64,000 nt of DNA from Clostridia bacterium (GTDB taxonomy: Bacteria; Bacillota; Clostridia; Christensenellales; Borkfalkiaceae): contig JAFTHU010000001.1 of the NCBI GenBank assembly GCA_017457215.1, positions 109,890 through 173,889 on the forward strand, in the 5' to 3' direction. Below, piece by piece: positions 33,921 to 41,218 of the stretch. Numbering within the stretch: the stretch's first letter is position 1; each line of letters opens with the position of its first letter. A program made the position numbers and the translations under genes. The notes under the pieces are model-generated. The model was not told the origin of the DNA, searched no databases, and was given only the letters and a program-made list of their open reading frames with translations.

Positions 33921-35594
33921 TTAAAGAATCGATTCTAAATTGTCAATAAGCCCGTCGGCTTTTCCAGGTGCTTCATAATCTTGTGCTTTACTTAACTTAT
34001 CGTTGATTAAAAACTCTATTTTATTCGTCAACAAAATATTATATTCGGTATATTCTCCGCCTGTAGGCGCATAACGCAACTCCGTTAAGCAATCTACTTT
34101 CGTTACCGCGCCGTTTTCCATTACAACGACGATTTCCGCTTCTTCTATCATGTATTCTTCGTTGAAGTAATTTTCAACATCAAGAACGCCCTCTGCCGTA
34201 TTGGAATTTATCATCTCCAAAATCGTATTTTGCATTGCGAGCATTCCCGCTTTATTGACGTAGAGCGTATAGGTTACTTTTTCGTCTTTTTCTACTTTTT
34301 TAATGCAGTCAATATTTTCCGCTTTCTGATAAATGGGCGCAACCATATAATCAAATTGCGTATCTACCGTAATATCTTCTACAACGGTATAGGTGTTATC
34401 TCCTTTATAAGAAGCGCAATACACCGTGCCGTCTTCGATATTACCAATAGCATATTCGTACGCCTCTGCGCCGTCTTCTTCATGATGCGTTTTATACTTG
34501 TAGGAATGATTAAACCATACGTTTTCCTCTACCGTATTTTTATACAGTCTTCCCTTGTAACTGTCTACCGTCGCAAAAATATTCCAAGCAGGGTCAAATT
34601 CGTTTTCCGCAAAAATATCCAAGGAATAATCGTTTTCATTTTTCAAAGCCGTTACTGCGCCGTTGATTTTATTCAATTCGTTTTCAATTTGGCTGTCCTC
34701 TACAATCAAGCCGCTGATTGAGGGGATTTCAACCCCGTCACTCGCACGTTTTTGCTCGTAACTCAACGTTAACGCTACATCCACAAATTTCACAGGAAAA
34801 GAAACCGTCGTAGAAATTTTAAAATCAACCAACTCGTCGCCGTCCATATTGAAATACATAACAATTCCGCTTGCGGGATTGTCAAAGGTTACGCCTTTTA
34901 AAGAAACCTGCGTTCCCAACGAACCCAACACCCCGCAAATTTTTGCTAGATAGGGATTTTCGGATGATAAACAAAGTTTCGCTTCATATTCGTATCCATC
35001 TACCGACGTTTCGGCAATATCCACGATATTATTTGCCTGTAAATTATCTATCAACGCTATCAAAGGCTTATTTACCAAAGTAAGTTCTTCGTTTTGCGCA
35101 GGAACGACTTCCGTCTTCTTCACTTCCCCGTCTTCATTCATAACCACTTTGATTTTTTGGTCGTTCTTCGTATAAAGATACTCCGTAGAATCATACAACA
35201 AAAGCCCGCTTGTAACCCGCTTAAACTTCAATTCGTTCGTATCGGAATTATAACGGTATTTTCCTTGATAATCCGCCTCGATTGCCCCTTCACGTCCCAA
35301 CAGTTCTACTACGCCCGTAAAATTCAAATTAAAATCATAATTTTGTTGCGTAGATTGTACGGCGTTGGCGCGCGCGTTTATCACGTCAACCGCTGTAAGT
35401 TCCTTTTCCTCCTCAACGTAGGAAGAAGATTCTTCCTCGGAAGAATTCTCTAAAGATTCGTTTACCTGCGAACTGCTTGCAGGTTGCGAACTGCCGCTCT
35501 CCGTTCCATTGTCTCCGCCTCCACAAGAAGCGAATACACCCAAGGTTGCCGTCAAAGCAAAACTTAACAACAGCCATTTTACAGATTTTTTCAT
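33921..35594 (-). CDS. Large lipoprotein of unknown function
   Basis: A 557-residue exported lipoprotein. The signal peptide MKKSVKWLLLSFALTATLG ends at the lipobox FASC (Cys about residue 24). A Ser/Glu-rich linker to about 66 (ESGSSQPASSSQ, SSEEESSS) precedes a long mature domain of mixed alternating strands with no recognised family. It is probably beta-rich (KIKVVMNEDGEVKKTEV, YTVVEDITVDTQFDYMV). AAGGAG is upstream of the ATG. It may sense or bind something at the outer face; nothing supports a specific role. Confidence 0.85.
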   Translation of the reverse strand: MKKSVKWLLLSFALTATLGVFASCGGGDNGTESGSSQPASSSQVNESLENSSEEESSSYVEEEKELTAVDVINARANAVQSTQQNYDFNLNFTGVVELLGREGAIEADYQGKYRYNSDTNELKFKRVTSGLLLYDSTEYLYTKNDQKIKVVMNEDGEVKKTEVVPAQNEELTLVNKPLIALIDNLQANNIVDIAETSVDGYEYEAKLCLSSENPYLAKICGVLGSLGTQVSLKGVTFDNPASGIVMYFNMDGDELVDFKISTTVSFPVKFVDVALTLSYEQKRASDGVEIPSISGLIVEDSQIENELNKINGAVTALKNENDYSLDIFAENEFDPAWNIFATVDSYKGRLYKNTVEENVWFNHSYKYKTHHEEDGAEAYEYAIGNIEDGTVYCASYKGDNTYTVVEDITVDTQFDYMVAPIYQKAENIDCIKKVEKDEKVTYTLYVNKAGMLAMQNTILEMINSNTAEGVLDVENYFNEEYMIEEAEIVVVMENGAVTKVDCLTELRYAPTGGEYTEYNILLTNKIEFLINDKLSKAQDYEAPGKADGLIDNLESIL

Positions 35595-35628
35595 TTTCTT
35601 TCTCCTTTCGGTTTATTATTAAAAAGGC

Positions 35629-36507
35629 TTATTCTGCCTCTATTCCCTTATTCATGCGGATAAGCGCAGGCACGAACGTAAATGGCGAAATTACAAACGC
35701 CGCAAACCACGTTACAATAGACGTCAATATGAACACAAGCAATCTCAATACCGCAAACAGTATTTTTACAGCAATCAAGAAAATAAGTCCGTCTAAATCC
35801 AAAGTAAATATTACGCCCGGCGTACCGACAAACGTACCGCCTGCCCCCGCGCAGCTACGCACCGCGCCGTCCCAAACCATTTGCGCTACAAACATAAATC
35901 CAATGCCGCCAAACAAAACGGTAAGTACTATGTTTAAAGGGATTTCTTTTTTCTCGCCTTGGAAAGTACCGATTAAGAAAAATGCCATTATCAAACCGCC
36001 GATAATTCCGCCTATCCAGAAACCTTTATTCCGCTTATGCCGAACACTCGCAAGACGCAAGCGTTCTTCTTCTATCGCTCTTAAACGCTCCTTTTCTTCC
36101 ATTTGACGTTGAACCTTTTCCGCTTCTAAACGTTCTTGCTCCTTACGTTCGTAGCAATCTTTACATAATAAATACGGTTGTGTTTTCCATTCGTTTCCTC
36201 TGTAAACCACCTTTCCGCATTCCTTGCAAACGCCTAACATTTCCCGCTCTAACCCGCCATTGCTTTCCGCTGCGACGCTACTGCCGATTTCCTCCATCGC
36301 TTCCCCGTCCGTAAAATATTCTAACGATACATTAAAATATTGCGCTAACTTGGACATTGTTACGAAATCGGGACACGATTCGCCTCGTTCCCATTTAGAA
36401 ACCGCTTGATAAGATATGTTCAGGTACGCGCCCAAGTCCGCTTGCGTGCAACCCTTTTCCTTTCTAAGCGCAACAATTTTTGCGCCGATTGATTGATTGT
36501 TTTCCAT
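35629..36507 (-). CDS. XRE-family regulator with zinc-ribbon, coiled coil and membrane tail
   Basis: A 292-residue protein. HTH residues are about 7-62 (IVALRKEKGCTQADLGAYLNISYQAVSKWERGESCPDFVTMSKLAQYFNVSLEYF). Two CxxC pairs follow (CKECGKVVYRGNEWKTQPY...CKDC, about 93-118), suggesting a zinc ribbon. Next is a Glu/Arg-rich coiled coil (RKEQERLEAEKVQRQMEEKERLRAIEEERL, about 120-150) and four or so membrane segments to the end. GGAGG lies upstream. It is the neighbour of, and divergent from, an 80-residue HTH gene with shared operators. Confidence 0.88.
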   Translation of the reverse strand: MENNQSIGAKIVALRKEKGCTQADLGAYLNISYQAVSKWERGESCPDFVTMSKLAQYFNVSLEYFTDGEAMEEIGSSVAAESNGGLEREMLGVCKECGKVVYRGNEWKTQPYLLCKDCYERKEQERLEAEKVQRQMEEKERLRAIEEERLRLASVRHKRNKGFWIGGIIGGLIMAFFLIGTFQGEKKEIPLNIVLTVLFGGIGFMFVAQMVWDGAVRSCAGAGGTFVGTPGVIFTLDLDGLIFLIAVKILFAVLRLLVFILTSIVTWFAAFVISPFTFVPALIRMNKGIEAE

Positions 36508-36577
36508 GACAATTCCTCCAAAAAAATTTTGTAATTTAATTATACAACAAAGCTTGAAATTCGGGAAGTATTTTTTC

Positions 36578-36592
36578 TCAACTGTTAGTTGA
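36578..36592. promoter_or_regulatory. Operator-like palindrome (left)
   Basis: TCAACTGTTAGTTGA is a perfect inverted repeat (TCAACT, GTT, AGTTGA). It lies 71 nt above the start of the XRE-membrane gene, in the divergent region with the HTH gene. Confidence 0.65.
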
Positions 36593-36701
36593 AAATGCTT
36601 TACTTTTGGTTGAAAAATGTCAATCTCGCCACTTTTTTTCTATTATATCACAAAAATATTCGCTTTTGCAAGTGTTTATATGTAAATTAACACATATTTT
36701 C

Positions 36702-36716
36702 TCAACTGTTAGATGA
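36702..36716. promoter_or_regulatory. Operator-like palindrome (right)
   Basis: TCAACTGTTAGATGA has one mismatch from the copy at 36578. It ends directly before the -10 box TATACT (36717-36722) of the 80-residue HTH gene, in the promoter spacer. Both copies share the preceding TTTTC. Repression of the HTH gene by binding here is likely. Confidence 0.65.
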
Positions 36717-36740
36717 TATACTAATAATAAGGGGAAAACT

Positions 36741-36983
36741 ATGACGATTGCAACCGCTGTTTCTAAACGAATAGATGAATTTTTATATTCCCGTGGGATT
36801 ACGTTGTATAAATTGGCGAAAGATTCTGGCTTGCCGATTGCTACGTTACAAAATCTCTACCGCGGAAACACAAAAAGCCCTACTTTGGCAGTAATTTATA
36901 AAATTTGCGGGGGGCTTCGCATTGACGTTTCCGAATTTTTAAATAGCCCGTTTTTTTCCTTAACTGAACTTGAACTAGATTGA
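36741..36983 (+). CDS. Small HTH (XRE-like) regulator
   Basis: An 80-residue protein, almost all helix-turn-helix: VSKRIDEFLYSRGITLYKLAKDSGLPIATLQNLYRGNTKSPTLAVIYKICGGLRIDVSEFLNSPFF. It resembles short Cro/C1-type repressors without an extra domain. The -10 box is at 36717-36722 with an operator in the spacer, so it may autoregulate. AAGGGG lies upstream of the ATG. Confidence 0.9.
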   Translation: MTIATAVSKRIDEFLYSRGITLYKLAKDSGLPIATLQNLYRGNTKSPTLAVIYKICGGLRIDVSEFLNSPFFSLTELELD

Positions 36984-37065
36984 CCATTATAACAGTGCCT
37001 GCGTAAAACAGTCGCTGTTTTATTTTATTTCCTCTTTGCAATTCACGCGCGTCTTTCTATTTTTG

Positions 37066-37094
37066 TTGACAAGCCCCGCCGAATGTGTTATACT
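37066..37094 (+). promoter_or_regulatory. asnA promoter
   Basis: TTGACA (37066-37071) and TATACT (37089-37094), 17-bp spacer. The leader is only about 30 nt. Confidence 0.85.
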
Positions 37095-37126
37095 ATCCTA
37101 TATTCTAAAACGCAGAGGTAAAGAAT

Positions 37127-38134
37127 ATGAGCAAAGTAATCGTTCCCAAAGGCTATCAATCAAATTTGGGTATGTACGACACGCAAACGGCAATCGGTTT
37201 ATTAAAACGAACTTTTGAAGAACGGTTGTGCCTTGCACTGAATTTAAAACGTGTTTCCGCTCCCCTGTTCGTTGACCCCGCTACGGGTTTGAACGACGAT
37301 TTGAGCGGCGTGGAACGCCCCGTTCGTTTTGATTTGAAAGAAACGGGAAAGGACGCCGTTGTCGTGCACTCGCTGGCAAAATGGAAACGCATGGCGTTAC
37401 AGCAATACGGTTTCTCCGCAGGCGAGGGATTGTATACGGACATGAACGCTATTCGCCGCGACGAAGAAATGGATAATCTCCATTCCGTCTACACCGACCA
37501 GTGGGATTGGGAAAAAATTATCACCCGCGAAACCCGCAATATCGATTATTTAAAAAAGGTAGTACAAGGCATCGTCGGCGCAATCTGCGATACGTTAGAT
37601 TTCTTAAAATGCCGCTACCCGCAAATCGACGTCGACCTTTGCCGCACCGTTACTTTTGTTACTTCGCAAGAATTAGAAGACCTCTATCCCGACCTTTCCT
37701 CGAAAGAGCGTGAAAACGCCTTCGTCAAAGAACACAAAACGGTGTTTATTATGCAAATCGGCGACAAACTGCAATCGGGCAAGCCGCACGATAACCGTGC
37801 GCCCGACTACGACGATTGGTCGCTCAACGGCGATATTTTATTCTGGGACGACGTGCTTTCCTGCGCAATGGAAATTTCCTCTATGGGTATCCGCGTAGAT
37901 GAAAAATCTTTGGACGAACAGTTAAAAAAGGCAAACGCGGACGAACGCCGCACTCTGCCTTTCCACAAAGCCCTTTTATCAGGCGCACTGCCCCTGACGA
38001 TGGGCGGCGGTATCGGGCAATCTCGCCTTTCCATGCTACTTTTGGGCAAGGCACATATCGGCGAAGTGCAGGTTTCCTTATGGGACGAGGAGACTCGGCG
38101 GGTATGCAAAGACCACGGCATTGTATTGCTGTAA
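37127..38134 (+). CDS. asnA: Aspartate--ammonia ligase
   Basis: A 335-residue class II-synthetase-like enzyme that makes asparagine from aspartate and ammonia with ATP. Motifs are typical of AsnA: YQSNLGMYDTQTAIGLLKRTFEERL (about 7-30), VSAPLFVDPATGLNDDLSGVERPV, YTDMNAIRRDEEMDNLHSVYTDQWDWEKII, and the C-terminal LPLTMGGGIGQSRLSMLLLGKAHIGEVQVS. GAGGT lies before the ATG. Short leader, no T-box seen. A terminator closes it. Confidence 0.97.
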   Translation: MSKVIVPKGYQSNLGMYDTQTAIGLLKRTFEERLCLALNLKRVSAPLFVDPATGLNDDLSGVERPVRFDLKETGKDAVVVHSLAKWKRMALQQYGFSAGEGLYTDMNAIRRDEEMDNLHSVYTDQWDWEKIITRETRNIDYLKKVVQGIVGAICDTLDFLKCRYPQIDVDLCRTVTFVTSQELEDLYPDLSSKERENAFVKEHKTVFIMQIGDKLQSGKPHDNRAPDYDDWSLNGDILFWDDVLSCAMEISSMGIRVDEKSLDEQLKKANADERRTLPFHKALLSGALPLTMGGGIGQSRLSMLLLGKAHIGEVQVSLWDEETRRVCKDHGIVLL

Positions 38135-38150
38135 ATCACAATTTTAATGG

Positions 38151-38179
38151 AAACGGAGCGGTAACCGCTCCGTTTTTTA
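38151..38179 (+). terminator. asnA terminator
   Basis: AAACGGAGCGG (38151-38161) pairs with CCGCTCCGTTT (38165-38175), loop TAA, then TTTT. Confidence 0.95.
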
Positions 38180-38337
38180 TTCTTTCGACAAAAAAGAAGA
38201 AAATTAGACTCCGATTCTTAAATTTTTTTTCTTTCGTGCAATATTTTTTCTTTCTAAATTGTTTATAAAGTGTCAGAGAGGTTTTTGCAAAACAAAAACT
38301 ACAAACAACAACATTTTTATTTCAGGAGGATTTTTCT

Positions 38338-38568
38338 ATGAAAAAACTGTTTACTCTGGCACTCTCCCTCACTCTTTGTTGCGGCGCGCTCGCGCTTACG
38401 GCTTGCAAAGAGGACGAACCTGCTTCCAGCTCAAGCGAAAACGTACTTTCTTCCGAAAGTTTGTCTGAAAGTAATTCCGTCTCGTCTTCAGAAAGCTTAT
38501 CCGAAAGCTCTTCTAACAACGCGGATAGCAGTTCAAACGGCGCAGATAGTTCGTCTTCTAACGCCTAA
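38338..38568 (+). CDS. Small Ser-rich lipoprotein
   Basis: A 76-residue lipoprotein: signal peptide MKKLFTLALSLTLCCGALA, lipobox LTAC (Cys about 23), then an almost unstructured Ser/Asn/Glu-rich tail (SSSSENVLSSESLSESNS and repeats of SSSNGADSSSS). AGGAGG lies upstream. It may be a linker-only surface peptide or a truncated relative of the 33.9 kb lipoprotein, whose linker it resembles. A terminator at 38600-38638 follows. Confidence 0.8.
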   Translation: MKKLFTLALSLTLCCGALALTACKEDEPASSSSENVLSSESLSESNSVSSSESLSESSSNNADSSSNGADSSSSNA

Positions 38569-38599
38569 AATTCTGCATACACTACCCCCACATAACTTT

Positions 38600-38638
38600 A
38601 AGAATTGTCTTTCTCGTTGTAGAAGGGCAATTCTTTTT
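38600..38638 (+). terminator. Terminator of the small lipoprotein gene
   Basis: AAGAATTG (38600-38607) pairs with CAATTCTT (38628-38635), with TTTCT/AGAAG added within; then TTTTT. Confidence 0.8.
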
Positions 38639-38740
38639 GCAAGAGGAGCTTGCAGCCAGCCTTACCATCTTTCTGTTCGTGTGTGTAACAACGTTTGCAT
38701 AGGTTTGAGCCGTGCATCGACCCTATGCACAATACACAAA
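38639..38740. other. Structured intergenic segment, no gene recognised
   Basis: About 100 nt between two terminators. It has the small inverted repeat GCAAG-AGGAG-CTTGC (38639-38653) and a longer one (TGCATAGG, about 38696-38703, with CCTATGCA, about 38722-38729). I do not recognise an RNA family; it could be an unannotated small RNA or a remnant. Confidence 0.25.
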
Positions 38741-38778
38741 AACCGAGCGGGCAAGATAGGCTTACCGCTCGGTTTTTC
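38741..38778. terminator. Bidirectional terminator before metK end
   Basis: AACCGAGCGG (38741-38750) pairs with CCGCTCGGTT (38765-38774). TTTTCTT follows on the plus strand, and T3 then TGTG on the minus strand, 15 nt after the metK stop. Confidence 0.85.
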
Positions 38779-38792
38779 TTCGCTTTATAAAA

Positions 38793-39956
38793 TTAAAGAT
38801 ATTTTTTCAAATCGTCCACTCTGTCCGTTTGTTCCCACGCAAAACCTTTATATCCAAAGTGCCCATACGCCGCCGTTTTCTTGAACACGGGTTTACGCAA
38901 ATCCAGCGCACGAATGATGGCGTAAGGACGAAGGTCAAATTCCGCTTTCACAATTTCAACAAGGCGTTCGTCGTCCACTTTGCCCGTGCCGTGGCTGTCC
39001 ACGAACACCGAAACGGGCTTTGCAACGCCGATAGCGTACGCCACCTGAATTTCCACCTCGTCCGCAAGCCCCGCCGCTACGAGGTTTTTAGCAATATACC
39101 GACAGAAATACGCCGCGCTTCTGTCCACTTTCGTCGGGTCTTTCCCTGAAAACGCCCCGCCGCCGTGCGCGCATCTGCCGCCGTACGTATCCACGATAAT
39201 TTTTCTGCCCGTCAAACCGCTGTCCCCTTCCGGACCGCCGATTTCAAATCTGCCCGTAGGGTTGATATAAATTTTCGTATTTTCGTCCATTAAATGCGCG
39301 GGTACGATTTCCTCAATAACGTATTTTTTCATATCCTCGCGGATTTGTTCTTGGGAAACGACTCCGTCGTGCTGGGTAGAAACGACCACGGTATCCACAC
39401 GTTTTGCAATACCATCCACGTATTCCACGGTTACTTGCGTCTTTCCGTCGGGACGAAGATAGGGCAAAAGCCCGCTCTTTCTAACGTCCGTCAAACGCTT
39501 TGCCATACGGTGAGATAACGACAGCGTCAAAGGCATCAATTCTTTGGTTTCGCGACAAGCATATCCAAACATCATACCCTGATCGCCCGCACCGAGTTGG
39601 TCCGACTCGTCTCCGCCCGACGTTTTCTTTTCCAAAGACGCGTTTACGCCCATAGCAATATCGGGGGATTGCTGATGTATCGCCGTAATAATTTTGCATT
39701 TATCGTACGCAAACGTACCGAAATCGTAGCCGATTTCTTTAATAATTTCCCTTGCCTTGCCCTCGTAATCCACTATCGCCGTCGTCGTAACTTCGCCCAT
39801 AATCAGCAACGTATCAAACGCCGCCGCACATTCGATTGCCGCGCGCGCTGCAGGGTCTTGTGCCAAAATCGCGTCCAAAAGTCCGTCGGAAATATTATCG
39901 CAAACTTTGTCGGGATGTCCTTCCGTGACGCTTTCGCTGGTAAAAAACTTTTTCAT
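38793..39956 (-). CDS. metK: S-adenosylmethionine synthetase
   Basis: A 387-residue enzyme that makes SAM from methionine and ATP. Motifs: [44 protein letters not shown] (about 122-137) and [30 protein letters not shown] (about 259-288) are standard. Normal length. GAGGA lies before the ATG, in a leader of about 105 nt with an unusual hairpin. It is divergent from the radical SAM activase, whose SAM it supplies, and links to the metH/metF branch at 59-63 kb. Confidence 0.98.
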   Translation of the reverse strand: MKKFFTSESVTEGHPDKVCDNISDGLLDAILAQDPAARAAIECAAAFDTLLIMGEVTTTAIVDYEGKAREIIKEIGYDFGTFAYDKCKIITAIHQQSPDIAMGVNASLEKKTSGGDESDQLGAGDQGMMFGYACRETKELMPLTLSLSHRMAKRLTDVRKSGLLPYLRPDGKTQVTVEYVDGIAKRVDTVVVSTQHDGVVSQEQIREDMKKYVIEEIVPAHLMDENTKIYINPTGRFEIGGPEGDSGLTGRKIIVDTYGGRCAHGGGAFSGKDPTKVDRSAAYFCRYIAKNLVAAGLADEVEIQVAYAIGVAKPVSVFVDSHGTGKVDDERLVEIVKAEFDLRPYAIIRALDLRKPVFKKTAAYGHFGYKGFAWEQTDRVDDLKKYL

Positions 39957-40061
39957 GTAAAAAATCCTCTTTTTAACATAGTTCTTCTTTACAGCTTAAG
40001 ATTTGCAAAGAAGTTTCCACTCAAAAAAACCGCGCCTCTTTCGGCGCAATCCTTTCTTGGG
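39957..40061 (-). promoter_or_regulatory. metK leader with early hairpin-U tract and SD-pairing segment
   Basis: About 14 nt below the predicted transcription start, GCGCC (40043-40047) pairs with GGCGC (40032-40036), followed by U7 (40029-40023). It looks like a terminator in the leader. In addition the leader start AAAATCC (about 40054-40060) is complementary to the GGATTTT that overlaps the ribosome-binding site (39961-39967). The stretch AAAGGATTGCG has limited likeness to the SAM-III (SMK) box of lactic acid bacteria, but I do not claim a match. It does not fit the SAM-I consensus. Confidence 0.45.
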
Positions 40062-40067
40062 ATTTTC

Positions 40068-40096
40068 ATTATACCCCATTTTTTTATCTTTGTCAA
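40068..40096 (-). promoter_or_regulatory. metK promoter
   Basis: TTGACA (40091-40096) and TATAAT (40068-40073) with a 17-bp spacer on the minus strand. Confidence 0.88.
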
Positions 40097-40120
40097 CTCA
40101 TTCTGACGGTATAAAGCCGC

Positions 40121-40149
40121 TTGCAATATTTTTTTATTCATGCTATAAT
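40121..40149 (+). promoter_or_regulatory. Promoter giving a leaderless mRNA for the activase gene
   Basis: TTGCAA (40121-40126) and TATAAT (40144-40149), 17-bp spacer. The ATG at 40157 is 7 nt below the -10 box. Confidence 0.8.
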
Positions 40150-40156
40150 AATTGCC

Positions 40157-41044
40157 ATGAACGGTGAAACGACGGATTTGTTAAAAAACTGCAAACTCTG
40201 CCCTGTAGAATGCGGTGCAGACAGAACCAAGAACGTAGGCGCGTGCGGCGCAGACGGTTTGCGTATCGCAAAATATTATCTGCACCCATTCGAAGAGCCA
40301 TGTATTTCTTTTAAAAACGGAAGCGGTACGGTTTTTTTTGCAGGCTGCAATCTGCGGTGTGCCTTTTGTCAAAACTACGAAGTTTCCCGCGCTAAACGGG
40401 GAAAAAGCGTTACCCCGCGCGAGCTTGCGGATATTTTTAAAGAATTAGAAGATATGGGTGCGGAAAATATTTCTTTCGTTACCCCCTCCCACCTTGTTCC
40501 CTATCTGATTTCGGCATTAGAAATATACCGCCCGAACGTTCCCGTCGTTTACAATACGGGCAGTTATGAAAAAATCGATACGCTTCGACGCATCGACCCC
40601 TTTATCGATATATATTTACCCGACGTAAAATTTTATTCTTCCGCCCTTTCCAAACGCTATTTGGGCAAAGAGGATTATTTCGACGTCGCAAGCGAAGCCA
40701 TTGCCTTTATGGCTAATTCAAAGCCGTTGCAACTGCGCGAGGACGGAAAAATGCTTTCGGGCTGTATCGTACGGCATTTGGTTATGCCCCTTTGCAGCGC
40801 AGACGCGAAATCGATTATAAAATGGTTCGCCCGCGAATTACCCAAAGAAAGCTATTTAAGTTTGATGAGTCAATACACTCCCTTTGGCGATATCGAGGGC
40901 TATCCCGAACTTTCCCGCAAAATCACCGCGCGAGAATACGACGCGGCTTTGCAAACGGCAATAGAATTGGGGATAGACAACCGATTGTTCGCACAGGAAA
41001 GGAACTCCAGCGGAGAAAAATATATTCCAAAATGGGATTATTGA
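40157..41044 (+). CDS. Radical SAM protein, PflA-like (putative glycyl-radical activase-type)
   Basis: A 295-residue radical SAM protein. The start is at MNGETTDLLKNCKLCPVECG, with an extra CxxCxxxC cluster in its first 30 residues, and the radical SAM CxxxCxxC as FFAGCNLRCAFCQNYEVSR (about 62-80). It resembles the 'PflA-like' single proteins of Clostridia that are not next to a glycyl-radical enzyme, and their target is not known. No Shine-Dalgarno is present because the mRNA is leaderless. Confidence 0.85.
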   Translation: MNGETTDLLKNCKLCPVECGADRTKNVGACGADGLRIAKYYLHPFEEPCISFKNGSGTVFFAGCNLRCAFCQNYEVSRAKRGKSVTPRELADIFKELEDMGAENISFVTPSHLVPYLISALEIYRPNVPVVYNTGSYEKIDTLRRIDPFIDIYLPDVKFYSSALSKRYLGKEDYFDVASEAIAFMANSKPLQLREDGKMLSGCIVRHLVMPLCSADAKSIIKWFARELPKESYLSLMSQYTPFGDIEGYPELSRKITAREYDAALQTAIELGIDNRLFAQERNSSGEKYIPKWDY

Positions 41045-41169
41045 TTTTCGCCAAAAACCAACGGCTTATATTTGACGATTTTTTTCGCAAGCGCGGCGGC
41101 GCGCGATGGAGGAGCGTATTCTATTTCTTTCTCCCACGCCCGCACCTTTTTAAAAAATTTTTTATTCAT
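41038..41169 (-). CDS. Candidate small protein (43 residues)
   Basis: A short reading frame in the gap between the activase and ABC-F genes, on the opposite strand, from ATG at 41169 to TAA at 41038. It starts MNKKFFKKVRAWEKEIEYAP, then contains PSRAAALAKKIVKYKP and ends in FGENQ. The composition (basic, amphipathic helix, Ala-rich middle, no odd bias) looks protein-like. There is no good ribosome-binding site, so it may be spurious. Confidence 0.3.
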   Translation of the reverse strand: MNKKFFKKVRAWEKEIEYAPPSRAAALAKKIVKYKPLVFGENQ

Positions 41170-41218
41170 ATTTATTATTTTGCGAAAGGCTTTTAAAAAC
41201 TATTCGGAGGCAAAGCGT

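Noticed and set aside
37095-37126. T-box upstream of asnA
   Set aside because: The leader is about 30 nt, far too short for a T-box.
38639-38775. SRP RNA or 6S RNA
   Set aside because: A faint GCAGCC likeness to SRP RNA was seen, but the GGAAGCAGCC core and the long stem are absent.
39957-40061. SAM-I (S-box) riboswitch in the metK leader
   Set aside because: The leader is too short and lacks the S-box core.
41072-41218. A longer N-terminus for the ABC-F gene
   Set aside because: The extension has no ribosome-binding site and a non-ABC sequence, while ATG at 41219 has GGAGG at a good distance.
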